Assembly: GCF_018398875.1 (NCBI RefSeq)
Contig: NZ_JAGWDK010000022.1
Coordinates: forward strand, 1 to 64,000
Reading direction: 5' to 3'
Source: Bradyrhizobium sp. sGM-13
GTDB lineage: Bacteria > Pseudomonadota > Alphaproteobacteria > Rhizobiales > Xanthobacteraceae
Length of the DNA: 64,000 bases
This document shows positions 8,668 through 17,602 of the stretch, piece after piece (positions within the stretch are counted from its first letter, which is position 1; every line of letters starts with the position of its first letter). The notes beneath the pieces were generated by a model. That model saw only the letters and a list, made by a program, of their open reading frames with translations, ran no database searches and was not told where the DNA came from. A program made the position numbers and the translations under genes.

Positions 8668-9042
8668 GTGAGTCAGGACCGATCGACCGTCGAAGCCGTG
8701 GTGCAGAACTATTTCGATGGCCTTTATGAGGGCGATGCCGACAAGCTCGGCGCGATCTTCGACCCCTCCGCAGATTTGCGCTGGCTGGAGAAGGGCGAGT
8801 TGCAGGTGCTGAGCGTTCCGGACTGGCTCGATCGCGTGCGAAAGCGGCCGTCGGCGAAGGCTGAAGGAAAGCCGCGCGAGGATTTCATCGTCACGATAGA
8901 CCGCTTGGACGAATCCACCGCCTTCATCAAGGTGCGCTGCCAATTGCCGCCGCGCTATTTCACCGATTATCTGGTGGCAATGAAACTGCGCGACGGCTGG
9001 AAGATCGTCTCGAAATCCTACCGCTACGATCTGCGCGAGTAA
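8668..9042 (+). CDS. Putative lumazine-binding / NTF2-like protein
   Basis: The 124-residue protein has the cone-shaped NTF2-like pattern. An N-terminal helix (VEAVVQNYFDGLYEGD) is followed by a strand pair and a C-terminal YLVAMKLRDGWKIVSKSY hairpin. This matches what I know as the putative lumazine-binding family, whose members have no firm function. The start is a GTG at 8668 preceded by GGGGAGGAA at a good distance. It converges with the Rieske gene, 18 bp apart. Confidence 0.8.
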   Translation: MSQDRSTVEAVVQNYFDGLYEGDADKLGAIFDPSADLRWLEKGELQVLSVPDWLDRVRKRPSAKAEGKPREDFIVTIDRLDESTAFIKVRCQLPPRYFTDYLVAMKLRDGWKIVSKSYRYDLRE

Positions 9043-9060
9043 TACCTACTCGGGCCTGCC

Positions 9061-10399
9061 TTACTCCGCCGCCGCGTTCCTGCCGGGACCGCCAACATAG
9101 CCGGCCGCATCGCCGAACCGCTCGATCATGACAGCGGTGAGGTCCTTGGCTTTGCTGGTCACGCAGGCGCCGGAGCGCACGGCGTAGCGGTCCTGATGCT
9201 TCAGGTGCGGCGGCGCCTCGCCTTTTTGCAGCGCGCGGGCGGCGTCCATCACGAGCTTGCGGAAATGCATGATGCCGAGGTCGGTCGGGCCAAGATGTTC
9301 GCGCGCGCGGTCGGCGATCGGGCCCTGGCTGTCCTGCACGGCGGCGTCCTGCTCGGACACGCCCTTGATGCCAGTGTAGCTATGGGTCTTCTGCAGCTTG
9401 CGATCGATCAGGTAGTCGTTCGACTTGTTGCGCAGCGGCACATAATATTCGTCGACTTCCGCAATGACGCCGTTGCCGCGATCGTAGGCCTCACGCTCGG
9501 CATCCGTAATCGGCCGTTCCGGATTCAGGCATAAGTATAGATCCAGCAATTGGTATTGGTCACCGGCACAAAGCTCTGACCAAAGATGTTCTCGCCCGGC
9601 ATCGCGCTCGGCGCATAGGCGTGCACCGGCATCAGGAACTGGGCGATGCGCCAGTAGATATCGTCGCTGCCGGTGAGACGCCCGCCGGCGATCGTGAGCC
9701 CGGCGTCATGCGGGTTGATCTTGATGACGGGGCGCGGATCTTCCGCAATCCAGCGCATGTGATCGGTGGCCACGCGCACAAGCGGATTCACAAAGTGCTT
9801 CTTGATATCGAGGATCTCGTTCTCTTCCTTTCGAAGGAGAGATGCGCAAAGGTAAAATGCGCGGTGTCGATCGAGCCTTCCAGTGCCTGCACCCAGTTGC
9901 AGTCCTGCCATTTCTTCGAAACGTAGCGATGCGAGGGCGGCACCAGCGCCATTTCCAGATCGGGCAGCTCCGGCACCTGATCGGCGGGGCCCATATAGGC
10001 CCAGATCATCTCGCCCCACTCGCGCACCGGATAGGACTTGATGCGGATCAGGTCTTTCGCATTGAGATCGGGATAGGAGGTCGGCATGTCGACGCAGCGG
10101 CCGTCGGTGTCGAACTTCCAACCGTGATAGACGCAGCGGATGCCGCACTCCTCGTTGCGGCCAAGCCAGAGATTGGCGCCGCGATGCGGGCAATATTGAT
10201 CGATGACGCCGACGATGCCGCGCGTATCGCGGAAGGCGAGCAGTTCCTCGCCCATGACGACGATTTTCTTCGGCGGACCGTCGGCCTCAGGTAACTCTTC
10301 CGACAGCAGCACCGGAATCCAGAAGCGGCGCAGCAATTCGCCCATGCCGGTGCCTGCACCGCTCTCGGTGAGGAATTTGTTGTCTTCGGCGCGGAGCAT
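9061..10399 (-). pseudogene. Rieske [2Fe-2S] ring-hydroxylating oxygenase alpha subunit, two frameshifts
   Basis: Three reading frames join into one protein of about 440 residues. The first segment (10399 to about 9830) has the Rieske motif CPH at 70-72 and CVYHGW at 89-94, plus DTAHFTFAH, which supplies the mononuclear-iron His residues. Near 9829 the run GAAAGG appears one A short, moving the frame to EENEILDIKKHF. Near 9529 TGAATC appears one G short of TGGAATC, turning an expected Trp-Asn-Pro into a stop. The last segment ends at 9061. The intact product would be a phthalate-dioxygenase-like oxygenase hydroxylating or demethylating an aromatic acid. The neighbour is a TauD-type oxygenase, with a repeat between them. 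The alternative is two sequencing errors. Confidence 0.85.
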
Positions 10400-10475
10400 G
10401 AGGGCCTCCCGATATTGTTCTTGTTTGCAGAAGATTGACGCGGGCGGCCGATAACGTCAACGCTCGTCCCACTCT

Positions 10476-10597
10476 CGTGTCCCGGACGCGGCGCGGCACG
10501 AAGTGACGCGCCGCAGAGCCGGGACCCGTTGTGGATGCAAAGTGTGGGCCCCGGCTCTGCAGTGCATCGCTTCGCGATGCACTGCGTCCGGGGCACG
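10476..10597. repeat. Dispersed palindromic element (family C)
   Basis: Terminal arms CGTGTCCCGGACGC (10476-10489) and GCGTCCGGGGCACG (10584-10597) pair with one mismatch. A perfect inner hairpin has arms at 10561-10570 and 10574-10583. The element fills most of the gap between the broken oxygenase and the dioxygenase gene. It looks like a MITE- or REP-type intergenic element. Confidence 0.7.
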
Positions 10598-10607
10598 ATA
10601 TGCCGCC

Positions 10608-11501
10608 TTACACCGGCCGCTCGCCCTTCACCGTCACTCGCGTGCCTGACCGCGTATGCGGCCAGTAGTCCCACATCGCGCGGTGCTGGGCGCAGCGATT
10701 GTCCCAGAACGCGATGGCGTTTTCCGTCCAGCGGAAGCGGCATTGGAACAGCGGGTTCTCCGCGTGCTGGTAGAGATAGGCGAGCATGGCATCGCTCTCG
10801 TCGCGAGGGATGCCTATGATGTGGCGGGTGAAGCCGCGATTGACGTAGAGCGCCTTGTTGCCGGTGACGGGATGGGTGCGCACCACGGGGTGTTCGGCAC
10901 GCGGATATTCCACCCGGTCGGCGACGCCATAGTTGGCGTAGAGCCCGCGATAGGTCTGCTCGCCATCGTGCAACGCGGTCAGCCCGTCGAGGTAGATCTT
11001 CATCCGGTCCGACAGTGCCTCATAGGCGGCATACATGTTGGCAAACAGCGTATCGCCGCCGCGTGGCGGGCATTGCTTGATGTAGAGGATCGATCCCATC
11101 GGCGGCTCGACGTCGCAGGATACGTCGGTGTGCCAGCCCTCGCCATTGGCGCGCGGCGAATCCTTGTCGGCATGGATCTTCATCAGCGCCGGGTCGCCCT
11201 CGTTGGGCGCCGCCGGATGCACATGCAGTTCACCGAACTTGCGCCCGAAAGCGAGATGTTGCTGCGGGGTGATATGCTGGTCGCGAAAGAAGATGACGAG
11301 GTTTTCGGCAAGCGCGCGATGGATTTCGTCCATCTGCCGGTTGGAGCGCGCGTCGTCCGAGACGAGCTTGCCGATATCGACGCCGGAGATTTCCGCGCCG
11401 ATGATTGGCGTGAGTTTCTCGACCGCAATGGTCTCGTAAGGTTCGGCTTCGTCGGCGACGTGCCGGTAGCGCGGTCCCTGCTTGCCGGACAGCGATGACA
11501 T
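10608..11501 (-). CDS. TauD/TfdA family Fe(II)/2-oxoglutarate dioxygenase
   Basis: The 297-residue protein has the facial triad of this family: His124 and Asp126 in WHTD, and distal His273 in CAQHRAMWDY. Arg288 near the C-terminus is placed to bind 2-oxoglutarate. The family hydroxylates sulfonates, aryloxyalkanoates or similar acids; the substrate here is unknown. It sits upstream of the broken Rieske oxygenase on the same strand, suggesting the two once formed a degradative pair. A repeat element now separates them. The start ATG at 11501 has a modest ribosome site. Confidence 0.9.
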   Translation of the reverse strand: MSSLSGKQGPRYRHVADEAEPYETIAVEKLTPIIGAEISGVDIGKLVSDDARSNRQMDEIHRALAENLVIFFRDQHITPQQHLAFGRKFGELHVHPAAPNEGDPALMKIHADKDSPRANGEGWHTDVSCDVEPPMGSILYIKQCPPRGGDTLFANMYAAYEALSDRMKIYLDGLTALHDGEQTYRGLYANYGVADRVEYPRAEHPVVRTHPVTGNKALYVNRGFTRHIIGIPRDESDAMLAYLYQHAENPLFQCRFRWTENAIAFWDNRCAQHRAMWDYWPHTRSGTRVTVKGERPV

Positions 11502-11572
11502 GGGCGTTCTCCCAATCGTTCTTGATTGGGACGCATCGTAGCGCAGGCGATGTCGAGCGCAATGCAGTAGGT

Positions 11573-11714
11573 GTCGTCCCGGCCCTTATGCGCAATTGCG
11601 CATCAGGAGCCGGGACCCATAACCACAGGAGCACATTGTTGTGAAAGCTGGAGCCACAGCTTGGCATAACCACAAAGCCCTGTGGTTATGGGTCCCTGCG
11701 TTCGCAGGGACGAC
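11573..11714. repeat. Dispersed palindromic element (family A)
   Basis: The element starts GTCGTCCC and ends TCCCTGCGTTCGCAGGGACG followed by AC. It contains a perfect 16-bp palindrome at 11588-11603 and two copies of a CCATAACCACA-like motif in opposite orientation. It lies between the ispG and TauD-type genes. Confidence 0.7.
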
Positions 11715-11727
11715 GGACAAGATAGCC

Positions 11728-13020
11728 TTACTCCGCCGCCGTCACGCTGCTCACCGGCGTCTTGCTGCCCTTGCCATACCGCTGGTCGATATAGTCGATC
11801 ACCAGCGCCTTGAAGTCGGCGGCAATCGTCGGACCGCGCAGGGTGCGGAACTTCTTGCCGTCGACGAACACGGGCGCGGCCGGCGCTTCGCCGGTGCCTG
11901 GCAGGGAGATGCCGATATTGGCGTGCTTGGATTCGCCCGGGCCGTTGACGATGCAGCCCATCACCGCGACGTTAAGCTGCTCGACGCCGGGATACTGCGT
12001 TTTCCAGGCCGGCATTTCCTCGCGAATGAAATCCTGGATCGAGCGCGCCAGTTCCTGGAATGTGGTCGAGGTGGTGCGGCCGCAGCCCGGGCATGCCGCG
12101 ACCAGCGGCACAAAGGTGCGGAAGCCCATGGTCTGCAGCAATTCCTGCGCGACCTGAACTTCCAGCGTGCGGTCGCCGCCGGGCTCGGGCGTGAGCGAAA
12201 TGCGGATGGTGTCGCCGATGCCGTCCTGCAGCAGGATGCCGAGCGCGGCCGATGAAGCCACGATGCCCTTCGATCCCATGCCGGCTTCGGTCAGGCCGAG
12301 ATGGATGGCGTAATCCGAGCGGCGCGCCAGCTCCTGATAGACCGCGATCAGATCCTGCACGGCGGAAACTTTTGCCGACAAAATCATGCGGTCCTTGGGC
12401 ATGCCGAGCTCTTGGGCGCGGGCGGCCGACAGCAGCGCCGACTGCACCATGGCCTCGCGCGTCACCGCGCGCGCATCGCGCGGGTTGGCCGAGGCTGTAT
12501 TCTCGTCCATCAGCTTGGTCAGCAGTTCCTGATCCAGCGAGCCCCAATTGGCGCCGATACGCACCGGCTTGTTGTTCTTGTTGGCGATCTCGATGATATC
12601 GGCGAACTGCGTGTCGCGCTTGTTCTTGAAGCCGACATTGCCGGGATTGATGCGATACTTGTCGAGCGCCTCGGCACAGGCCGGATATTCGGCGAGCAGC
12701 TTGTGACCGATATAATGGAAGTCACCGATCAGGGGCGTGGTGATGCCGCGCTTGCGCAGCCCATCGCGGATGTGCGGAACGGCGGCAGCAGCTTCCTCGC
12801 GGTCGACCGTGATGCGCACCATCTCCGATCCGGCGCGCGACAGCGCCGCGACCTGCGCGATTGTGCCTTCGACATCGGCGGTGTCGGTATTGGTCATCGA
12901 CTGCACGACGATCGGCGCCCCTCCGCCGACGGCAACATTGCCGACCATGACCTGTGTGGTTTTGTGCCGGGCCTTCGGGCCGGCGACGTCGTCTTGCGGG
13001 ATTATTTCGGGCTTGTTCAT
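11728..13020 (-). CDS. ispG: 4-hydroxy-3-methylbut-2-en-1-yl diphosphate synthase
   Basis: The 430-residue iron-sulfur enzyme makes HMBPP in the MEP isoprenoid pathway. The N-terminal TIM-barrel part contains PIVVQSMTNTDTADV and VRITVD. The C-terminal part carries the [4Fe-4S] ligands in CPGCGR and MGCIVNGPGE. The insert and overall length fit the proteobacterial form. ATG 13020 (MNKPEIIPQDD) has GAGG upstream. Upstream in-frame starts at 13050 and 13089 are possible but have no ribosome site. The ispA gene of the downstream pathway lies at 4.4 kb. The sulfurtransferase gene that follows is divergent. Confidence 0.95.
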   Translation of the reverse strand: MNKPEIIPQDDVAGPKARHKTTQVMVGNVAVGGGAPIVVQSMTNTDTADVEGTIAQVAALSRAGSEMVRITVDREEAAAAVPHIRDGLRKRGITTPLIGDFHYIGHKLLAEYPACAEALDKYRINPGNVGFKNKRDTQFADIIEIANKNNKPVRIGANWGSLDQELLTKLMDENTASANPRDARAVTREAMVQSALLSAARAQELGMPKDRMILSAKVSAVQDLIAVYQELARRSDYAIHLGLTEAGMGSKGIVASSAALGILLQDGIGDTIRISLTPEPGGDRTLEVQVAQELLQTMGFRTFVPLVAACPGCGRTTSTTFQELARSIQDFIREEMPAWKTQYPGVEQLNVAVMGCIVNGPGESKHANIGISLPGTGEAPAAPVFVDGKKFRTLRGPTIAADFKALVIDYIDQRYGKGSKTPVSSVTAAE

Positions 13021-13288
13021 GGGGCCTCGAATATCAGGTTTTGGTGACATGTACCAAGGGGGCGGCGAAGGCAGTGTGCGCCTTGTCACATAGCGGATCT
13101 TTATCTTGTGTGTTCAATAGCTTAGGCCAGCCGCAGCGGCCGAAAGCAGGGCAAAAGGCCTCAGTCTTCGTTAACCGCTATATTGGACAGGAATCGCCGA
13201 ATTGAAAGGGCGAGCATGCGTCTGGCGGCCTTTTCATGGCCCGATGCGAGCCCTAGCATCGCCGAAACATAAATAATGGGAGGCGGGC

Positions 13289-14164
13289 ATGCCGGCGCGA
13301 AACGAGCTGATCACGACGGCGGAACTCACTGACCTTCTCAGTCAGCCCGATCTGCGCCTGTTCGATTGCACCACCTACCTCGAACCCGCCCCTGAAGGCT
13401 CCAGCCTGCCCTATCTCACCGTGCCGGGCCGGCACAGCTTCGAGGCCGGACATATTCCGGGCGCGGACTTTCTCGATCTGCAGGGCGAGTTCTCCGATCC
13501 CGATACCGAACTTCGCTTCATGATGCCGGATGTGGTGCGGCTCGAACGGGCGTTCGGCTGCCATGGCGTTTCAAGTCAAAGCCGGGTCGTGCTGTACAGC
13601 ATCGGCACGCCGATGTGGGCAACGCGGTTCTGGTGGATGCTCAGATCGCTCGGCTTCGAGAACGTCGCGGTGCTCGATGGCGGTCTCGACAAATGGAAGT
13701 TCGAGGGACGCCCGCTCGAAACCGGGCCGGCGAAGGGATACGAGCCGGCAACATTCACGGCCAATCCGAGGCCAGGTTTCTTCGTCGACAAGCACGAGAC
13801 GCTTGCCGCTACGTCCGAGCGAGGCACCGTCATCGTCAACGCGCTCGGCCCGCAATTTCACAAAGGCCTCGAGCCCAGCCGCTATGGCCGGCCCGGCCGC
13901 GTTCCCGGCAGTTGCAACGTATCGGCGGCCACACTGCTCGACCCGAAGACCAAGGCGTTCGTCCCGCTTGCGGAGGCGGAAGCCAAATTCAAGGCCCAGG
14001 GTATCACCAAGGACAAACGCGTGGTCGCCTATTGCGGCGGCGGTATTTCGGCGACGGTTGATCTGTTCCTGCTGCACCGTCTCGGCTACGACAATCTCAC
14101 CCTCTATGACGGGTCGATGGGCGAATGGGCCAAGGATGCGTCGCTGCCGATCGAGACGGGGTAG
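13289..14164 (+). CDS. sseA: 3-mercaptopyruvate/thiosulfate sulfurtransferase
   Basis: The 291-residue protein has two rhodanese domains. The first (about 8-140) is inactive, and the second ends with the catalytic loop CGGGIS at Cys249. That loop resembles mercaptopyruvate sulfurtransferases (CGSGVTA) more than thiosulfate sulfurtransferases (CRKGVTA), so sulfur transfer from 3-mercaptopyruvate is the likelier reaction. The GGGAGG ribosome site lies just upstream. No operon partner is visible; a repeat element follows directly. Confidence 0.9.
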   Translation: MPARNELITTAELTDLLSQPDLRLFDCTTYLEPAPEGSSLPYLTVPGRHSFEAGHIPGADFLDLQGEFSDPDTELRFMMPDVVRLERAFGCHGVSSQSRVVLYSIGTPMWATRFWWMLRSLGFENVAVLDGGLDKWKFEGRPLETGPAKGYEPATFTANPRPGFFVDKHETLAATSERGTVIVNALGPQFHKGLEPSRYGRPGRVPGSCNVSAATLLDPKTKAFVPLAEAEAKFKAQGITKDKRVVAYCGGGISATVDLFLLHRLGYDNLTLYDGSMGEWAKDASLPIETG

Positions 14165-14172
14165 ACCCTCCC

Positions 14173-14330
14173 CACGTCATTGCGAGCGAAGCGACCCTTC
14201 TACGCTTGCTGCGCAAGCTTCGCAGGCTCAAGTCCGCCGAAGCGCTTCTGCGCGAAGGCGGAAGCAATCCATCTGTCCCCGCGCGCCGAAAGATGGATTG
14301 CTTCGTCGCTGCGCTCCTCGCAATGACGTG
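14173..14330. repeat. MITE-like element with perfect 14-bp terminal inverted repeats (family D)
   Basis: Arms CACGTCATTGCGAG (14173-14186) and CTCGCAATGACGTG (14317-14330) are exact reverse complements. Inside, 14262-14274 and 14291-14303 form a second perfect inverted pair. The 158-bp element separates convergent genes. A partial copy occurs right after glnD. Confidence 0.8.
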
Positions 14331-14344
14331 GTTGGCATCCACCA

Positions 14345-15283
14345 TCACGCCGGCACGTTCGGATCGGGCACCACCTTTGGATCCGGCTTGTTGACGAGAT
14401 AGAGCCCGGCGATGACGAGCAGCGCTGCAATACCGAAGGCAATGGTCAGCGTGTCGTGCAGGATGAAGTAGGCGGCGACCACGCCGAACAATGGCGTGAC
14501 GAAGGTGAAGGACGACAGCTTGCTCGCCGAATAGGTCTTCACCAGCGCGAACCACAGCACGAAGGTGCAGCCCACCACCCAGATCGCCTGATAAGCCAAC
14601 AGCGAGATCGACAGCGCGCCCGGCATGTGGGTGATCTTCTCGCCGAACAGCAGGGATGCGCATCCCAGGATCGGGATCGATACGGCCACCTGATATCCGA
14701 GCGCCTTTTCCGGAGCTGCGTTACGAAGTTTCGTGCCCTTGGCGATCAGCGTGGTCGCGCCCCACAGCGCGCCGCCGCCGACCACCAGCAGGTCGCCCAG
14801 CAACACTTTTGCGTCGACATTTGCCTGCGGCACGCCGATTGCCAGCGCCACACCGGCAAAACTGAGGCCCAGTCCGCCCCATTGCAGCATGCTCAGGCGC
14901 TCGCCGAGAAACTGATAGGAGCCGAGCGCGACGAAAAACGGTGCAGTGTACAGGAACACGGCGGCGCGCGACGCCGATGTGAACACCAGCCCGCTGAAGA
15001 TCAGCACGAATTCGATACCGAACAACGTGCCTGCCAGCAGGCCGGGACCGAGCGAGCCGTCACGCTCGAAGAATTTCACGCCGCGCAGCCAACCGGCCAG
15101 CAGCATCACCGGCAACGCGCCAGCCGAGCGGATCAAGGCCTGCAGCATCGGCGGCACATCGGGCAGCGTCAGCTTCACCGCAATCTGGTTGAAGCCCCAG
15201 CTCAGGCACAACATCAGCATCAAGGCGATGGCGCCCGGGGTGAGCGCACGCCCGGCGGAAGGTTCTACTGGCTTGGGCGACAT
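14345..15283 (-). CDS. DMT superfamily (EamA) transporter
   Basis: The 312-residue inner-membrane protein has about ten hydrophobic helices in two EamA repeats. The first starts at CLSWGFNQIAVKLTLPD, and the second around LVVGGGALWGATTLIAKG. The family exports or imports small metabolites; the substrate is not readable. The start ATG at 15283 lies 34 bp after the stop of the Zur-like gene on the same strand, so the two are probably co-transcribed. Cytosolic zinc-related export is possible but unproven. Confidence 0.88.
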   Translation of the reverse strand: MSPKPVEPSAGRALTPGAIALMLMLCLSWGFNQIAVKLTLPDVPPMLQALIRSAGALPVMLLAGWLRGVKFFERDGSLGPGLLAGTLFGIEFVLIFSGLVFTSASRAAVFLYTAPFFVALGSYQFLGERLSMLQWGGLGLSFAGVALAIGVPQANVDAKVLLGDLLVVGGGALWGATTLIAKGTKLRNAAPEKALGYQVAVSIPILGCASLLFGEKITHMPGALSISLLAYQAIWVVGCTFVLWFALVKTYSASKLSSFTFVTPLFGVVAAYFILHDTLTIAFGIAALLVIAGLYLVNKPDPKVVPDPNVPA

Positions 15284-15317
15284 TAATCCTCGTGGCCGGC
15301 TTCGCGCCGTGTTCTCG

Positions 15318-15803
15318 TTATTTCTGGCAATGCGCGCAGATGCCGGCGATCTCGACGACGGAGAGTTTTGGCGCGAATCCGGATGCTCGCGCCGCCGCAT
15401 TGAGGCTTTGCGCCACGGGGGCTGCGGGGATTTCGCCGACGGAACCGCAGAGCTCGCAGATCAAAAACGCCACCATCGAGGTCTCGTCATGATCATGCGC
15501 GCAGGCAAGGAACGCATTGCGGCTCTCGATGCGGTGGACGAGGCCGTTTTCCATCAGGAAATCGAGCGCGCGGTAGACCGTGATCGGCGCCGGCCGCGGC
15601 ATCGATTTGGCGAGCTCGTCGATCACCTCGTAGGCCCCGAGCGGGCGGTGGCTCGACAGCAGCGCCTGCAGCACCTGACGCCGGATCGGGGTAAATTTCT
15701 GCGCCCGCCGCGCGCAAACCTGTTCGGCATGCGCGATCGCTTCCGCAGTGCAGCGGCCGTGATCATGGTCAGGCGCAGGAAATGTCGGCTTTGTCAGGCT
15801 CAT
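15318..15803 (-). CDS. zur: Fur-family regulator, probably Zur
   Basis: The 161-residue protein is a winged-helix Fur-type repressor. The recognition region is around TPIRRQVLQALL and PAPITVYRALDFL. The structural zinc Cys pairs are Cys116/Cys119 (CELC) and Cys156/Cys159 (CAHC), and CAHDHDE provides sensory ligands. The His-rich N-terminus (DHDHGRC) and the CELC spacing favour the zinc-sensing subgroup. ATG 15803 has AAGGAG seven bases upstream. It is divergent from the marR gene, with a 153-bp shared control region. Confidence 0.85.
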   Translation of the reverse strand: MSLTKPTFPAPDHDHGRCTAEAIAHAEQVCARRAQKFTPIRRQVLQALLSSHRPLGAYEVIDELAKSMPRPAPITVYRALDFLMENGLVHRIESRNAFLACAHDHDETSMVAFLICELCGSVGEIPAAPVAQSLNAAARASGFAPKLSVVEIAGICAHCQK

Positions 15804-15914
15804 ATCAGCTCCTTGTACCAGTTTGAGGGCCGATCCTAAAGCCCGCGCTCGCATTGGTTCCCAGCCATGTGCTGGAAGCGGATCAGACCATTGTTAACTC
15901 GTTGTGCGGAATTC

Positions 15915-15928
15915 ATAAGCAAGCTTAT
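15915..15928. promoter_or_regulatory. Perfect palindrome upstream of marR, candidate operator
   Basis: ATAAGC-AA-GCTTAT is an exact 6-2-6 inverted repeat, ending 29 bases before the marR start and within the marR/zur divergent region. Its size and place fit autorepression by a MarR dimer. This is inference only. Confidence 0.45.
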
Positions 15929-15956
15929 CATATTACAAGGTTATGGAGGCTTGGGC

Positions 15957-16436
15957 ATGCGCGGCTCCGTGGACATGAACTTCCTGTTTACGCTTGGTGA
16001 GGTGCAACGGATGGTGCGCGCCTATGCCGACCGGCAGGCGGCGCGCTACGGCATCACCCGTGCGCAATGGGCGGTGCTGGCCAAGGTCGAGCGCACCGAG
16101 GGCCTCAAGCAGTCGGAACTTGCCGAACAGATGGAGATGCAGCCGATCACGCTGACGCGGCTGATCGACAAGCTCTGCGACAATGGCTGGATCGAACGCC
16201 GCGGCGACGAGAATGACCGCCGCGTCAACCGCCTCTATCTGCGCAAGGCCGCGCGGCCGCTGCTCGGCAAGCTCGCCGGGCTTCGCTCCGAACTGACGGC
16301 GACCGCGCTCGACGGCATCAATCCCACTGATGCCCACCGCCTGCTCGACCAACTCGATCTGATCAAGGAAAACGTTCGCAACGCGATCCAGAATGCGGCC
16401 GGCGAACCTCCCAGAAAGGAGCAGCGCTATGGCTGA
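15957..16436 (+). CDS. MarR family transcriptional regulator
   Basis: The 159-residue protein has the winged helix-turn-helix of MarR regulators. The core is GITRAQWAVLAKVE, then LKQSELAEQMEMQPITLTRL, with wing residues RRGDENDRRVNRLYL. It probably represses the efflux genes that follow and is released by their substrate. The start ATG at 15957 has GGAGG seven bases upstream; the in-frame sequence before it is not protein-like. Its stop overlaps the start of the membrane-fusion gene by 8 bases, a strong sign of one operon. Confidence 0.93.
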   Translation: MRGSVDMNFLFTLGEVQRMVRAYADRQAARYGITRAQWAVLAKVERTEGLKQSELAEQMEMQPITLTRLIDKLCDNGWIERRGDENDRRVNRLYLRKAARPLLGKLAGLRSELTATALDGINPTDAHRLLDQLDLIKENVRNAIQNAAGEPPRKEQRYG

Positions 16437-17598
16437 TCCGGTCCTCAAATTCCCGCCCGAGCAGAAGGGCGCCCCCGCGGGACCGTCACGGCCGAAACTC
16501 GCGGCCGAGCCGCGCCGCCGGCTGATGGCCGGCATGCGGCGCTACCGGCGCTTTCTGCTGTTGGTGGTGTTGCCGTTGGTTGCGCTGGTCGCCGGCGTGA
16601 CGTTCTATCTCAACGGCGGCCGCTACGTGACCACCGACGATGCCTATGTCGGCGCGCAGAAGGTTCTGATCACGCCCGACATCTCCGGCAAGATCGAGAA
16701 GGTCGTGGTGAAGGAAGGCCAGCAGGTCAATCCAGGCGACGTCCTGTTTGAGATCGATCCGGTGCCATTCCGCCTCGCCGTGGCGCAAGCCAAGGCCAAC
16801 CTCGCGCAAACCAAGGTCACCTATGACAATCTGATCGCCGACCTGAAAATCTATAGCCGGATGAGTGAACTCTCGCAGCAGGGTATGGACCTGAAGCGGC
16901 GTGATGTGGAGCGCAAGTCTTCGCTGGTGAAGAACAATTTCGGCTCGCAGCTTGACCTCGATAACGCGTCGACCGCCCTCGTCACCGCGAGCGCGCAGTA
17001 TCAGTTGCTGCAGCAGAAGATCGCGACCGCAAAAGCCCAACTGCTCGGCAATCCTGATCTGCCGCTCGAGGAATTCCCGCCCTATGCCCAGGCCAAAGCC
17101 GCCCTCGACCAGGCCCAGCGCAATCTCGACCACACCGTGATGCGCGCGCCGATGGCCGGCATCGCCACGCAGGTCGAGCAGATCCAGCTCGGCCGCTTCG
17201 TCACCGCGGGCACGCCGGTGTTCAGTATCATTGACACCGCGAACCCGTGGGTCGACGCCAACCCGAAGGAATCCGATTTCACCTATGTCGCGGTCGGCCA
17301 GTCGGTCACGCTCGAGGTCGATGCGTTTCCCAATCACCCCTTCAAGGGCACGGTCGGCTCGCTCTCGCCCGGCACCGGCGCGCAGTTTGCGATCCTACCG
17401 CCGCAGAACGCGTCGGGCAATTTCGTCAAGGTGGTGCAGCGCGTGCCGGTGCGGATCTATTTCGACAAGAACGATAAGTTCGTGCGCAAGCTGAAGGCCG
17501 GCATGAGCGTCTACGCCACCATCGACACCAACCATCGGCGCTCGCTCTCAGCCCTGCTCGGCCTGTCGCCGGCGACGGCGAACCAGGACCACGATTAG
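16429..17598 (+). CDS. emrA: HlyD/EmrA-type membrane fusion protein
   Basis: The 389-residue periplasmic adaptor is anchored by one transmembrane segment at about 40-62. It contains the barrel-sandwich (lipoyl-like) halves around TDDAYVGAQKVLITPDISG and RAPMAGIATQVEQIQLG. An alpha-helical hairpin separates them. The sequence matches EmrA-type adaptors that work with DHA2 drug pumps. AAGGAG precedes the ATG. The pump gene starts 4 bp after its stop. The symbol follows the family; drug specificity is unknown. Confidence 0.92.
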   Translation: MADPVLKFPPEQKGAPAGPSRPKLAAEPRRRLMAGMRRYRRFLLLVVLPLVALVAGVTFYLNGGRYVTTDDAYVGAQKVLITPDISGKIEKVVVKEGQQVNPGDVLFEIDPVPFRLAVAQAKANLAQTKVTYDNLIADLKIYSRMSELSQQGMDLKRRDVERKSSLVKNNFGSQLDLDNASTALVTASAQYQLLQQKIATAKAQLLGNPDLPLEEFPPYAQAKAALDQAQRNLDHTVMRAPMAGIATQVEQIQLGRFVTAGTPVFSIIDTANPWVDANPKESDFTYVAVGQSVTLEVDAFPNHPFKGTVGSLSPGTGAQFAILPPQNASGNFVKVVQRVPVRIYFDKNDKFVRKLKAGMSVYATIDTNHRRSLSALLGLSPATANQDHD

Positions 17599-17602
17599 CG
17601 CC

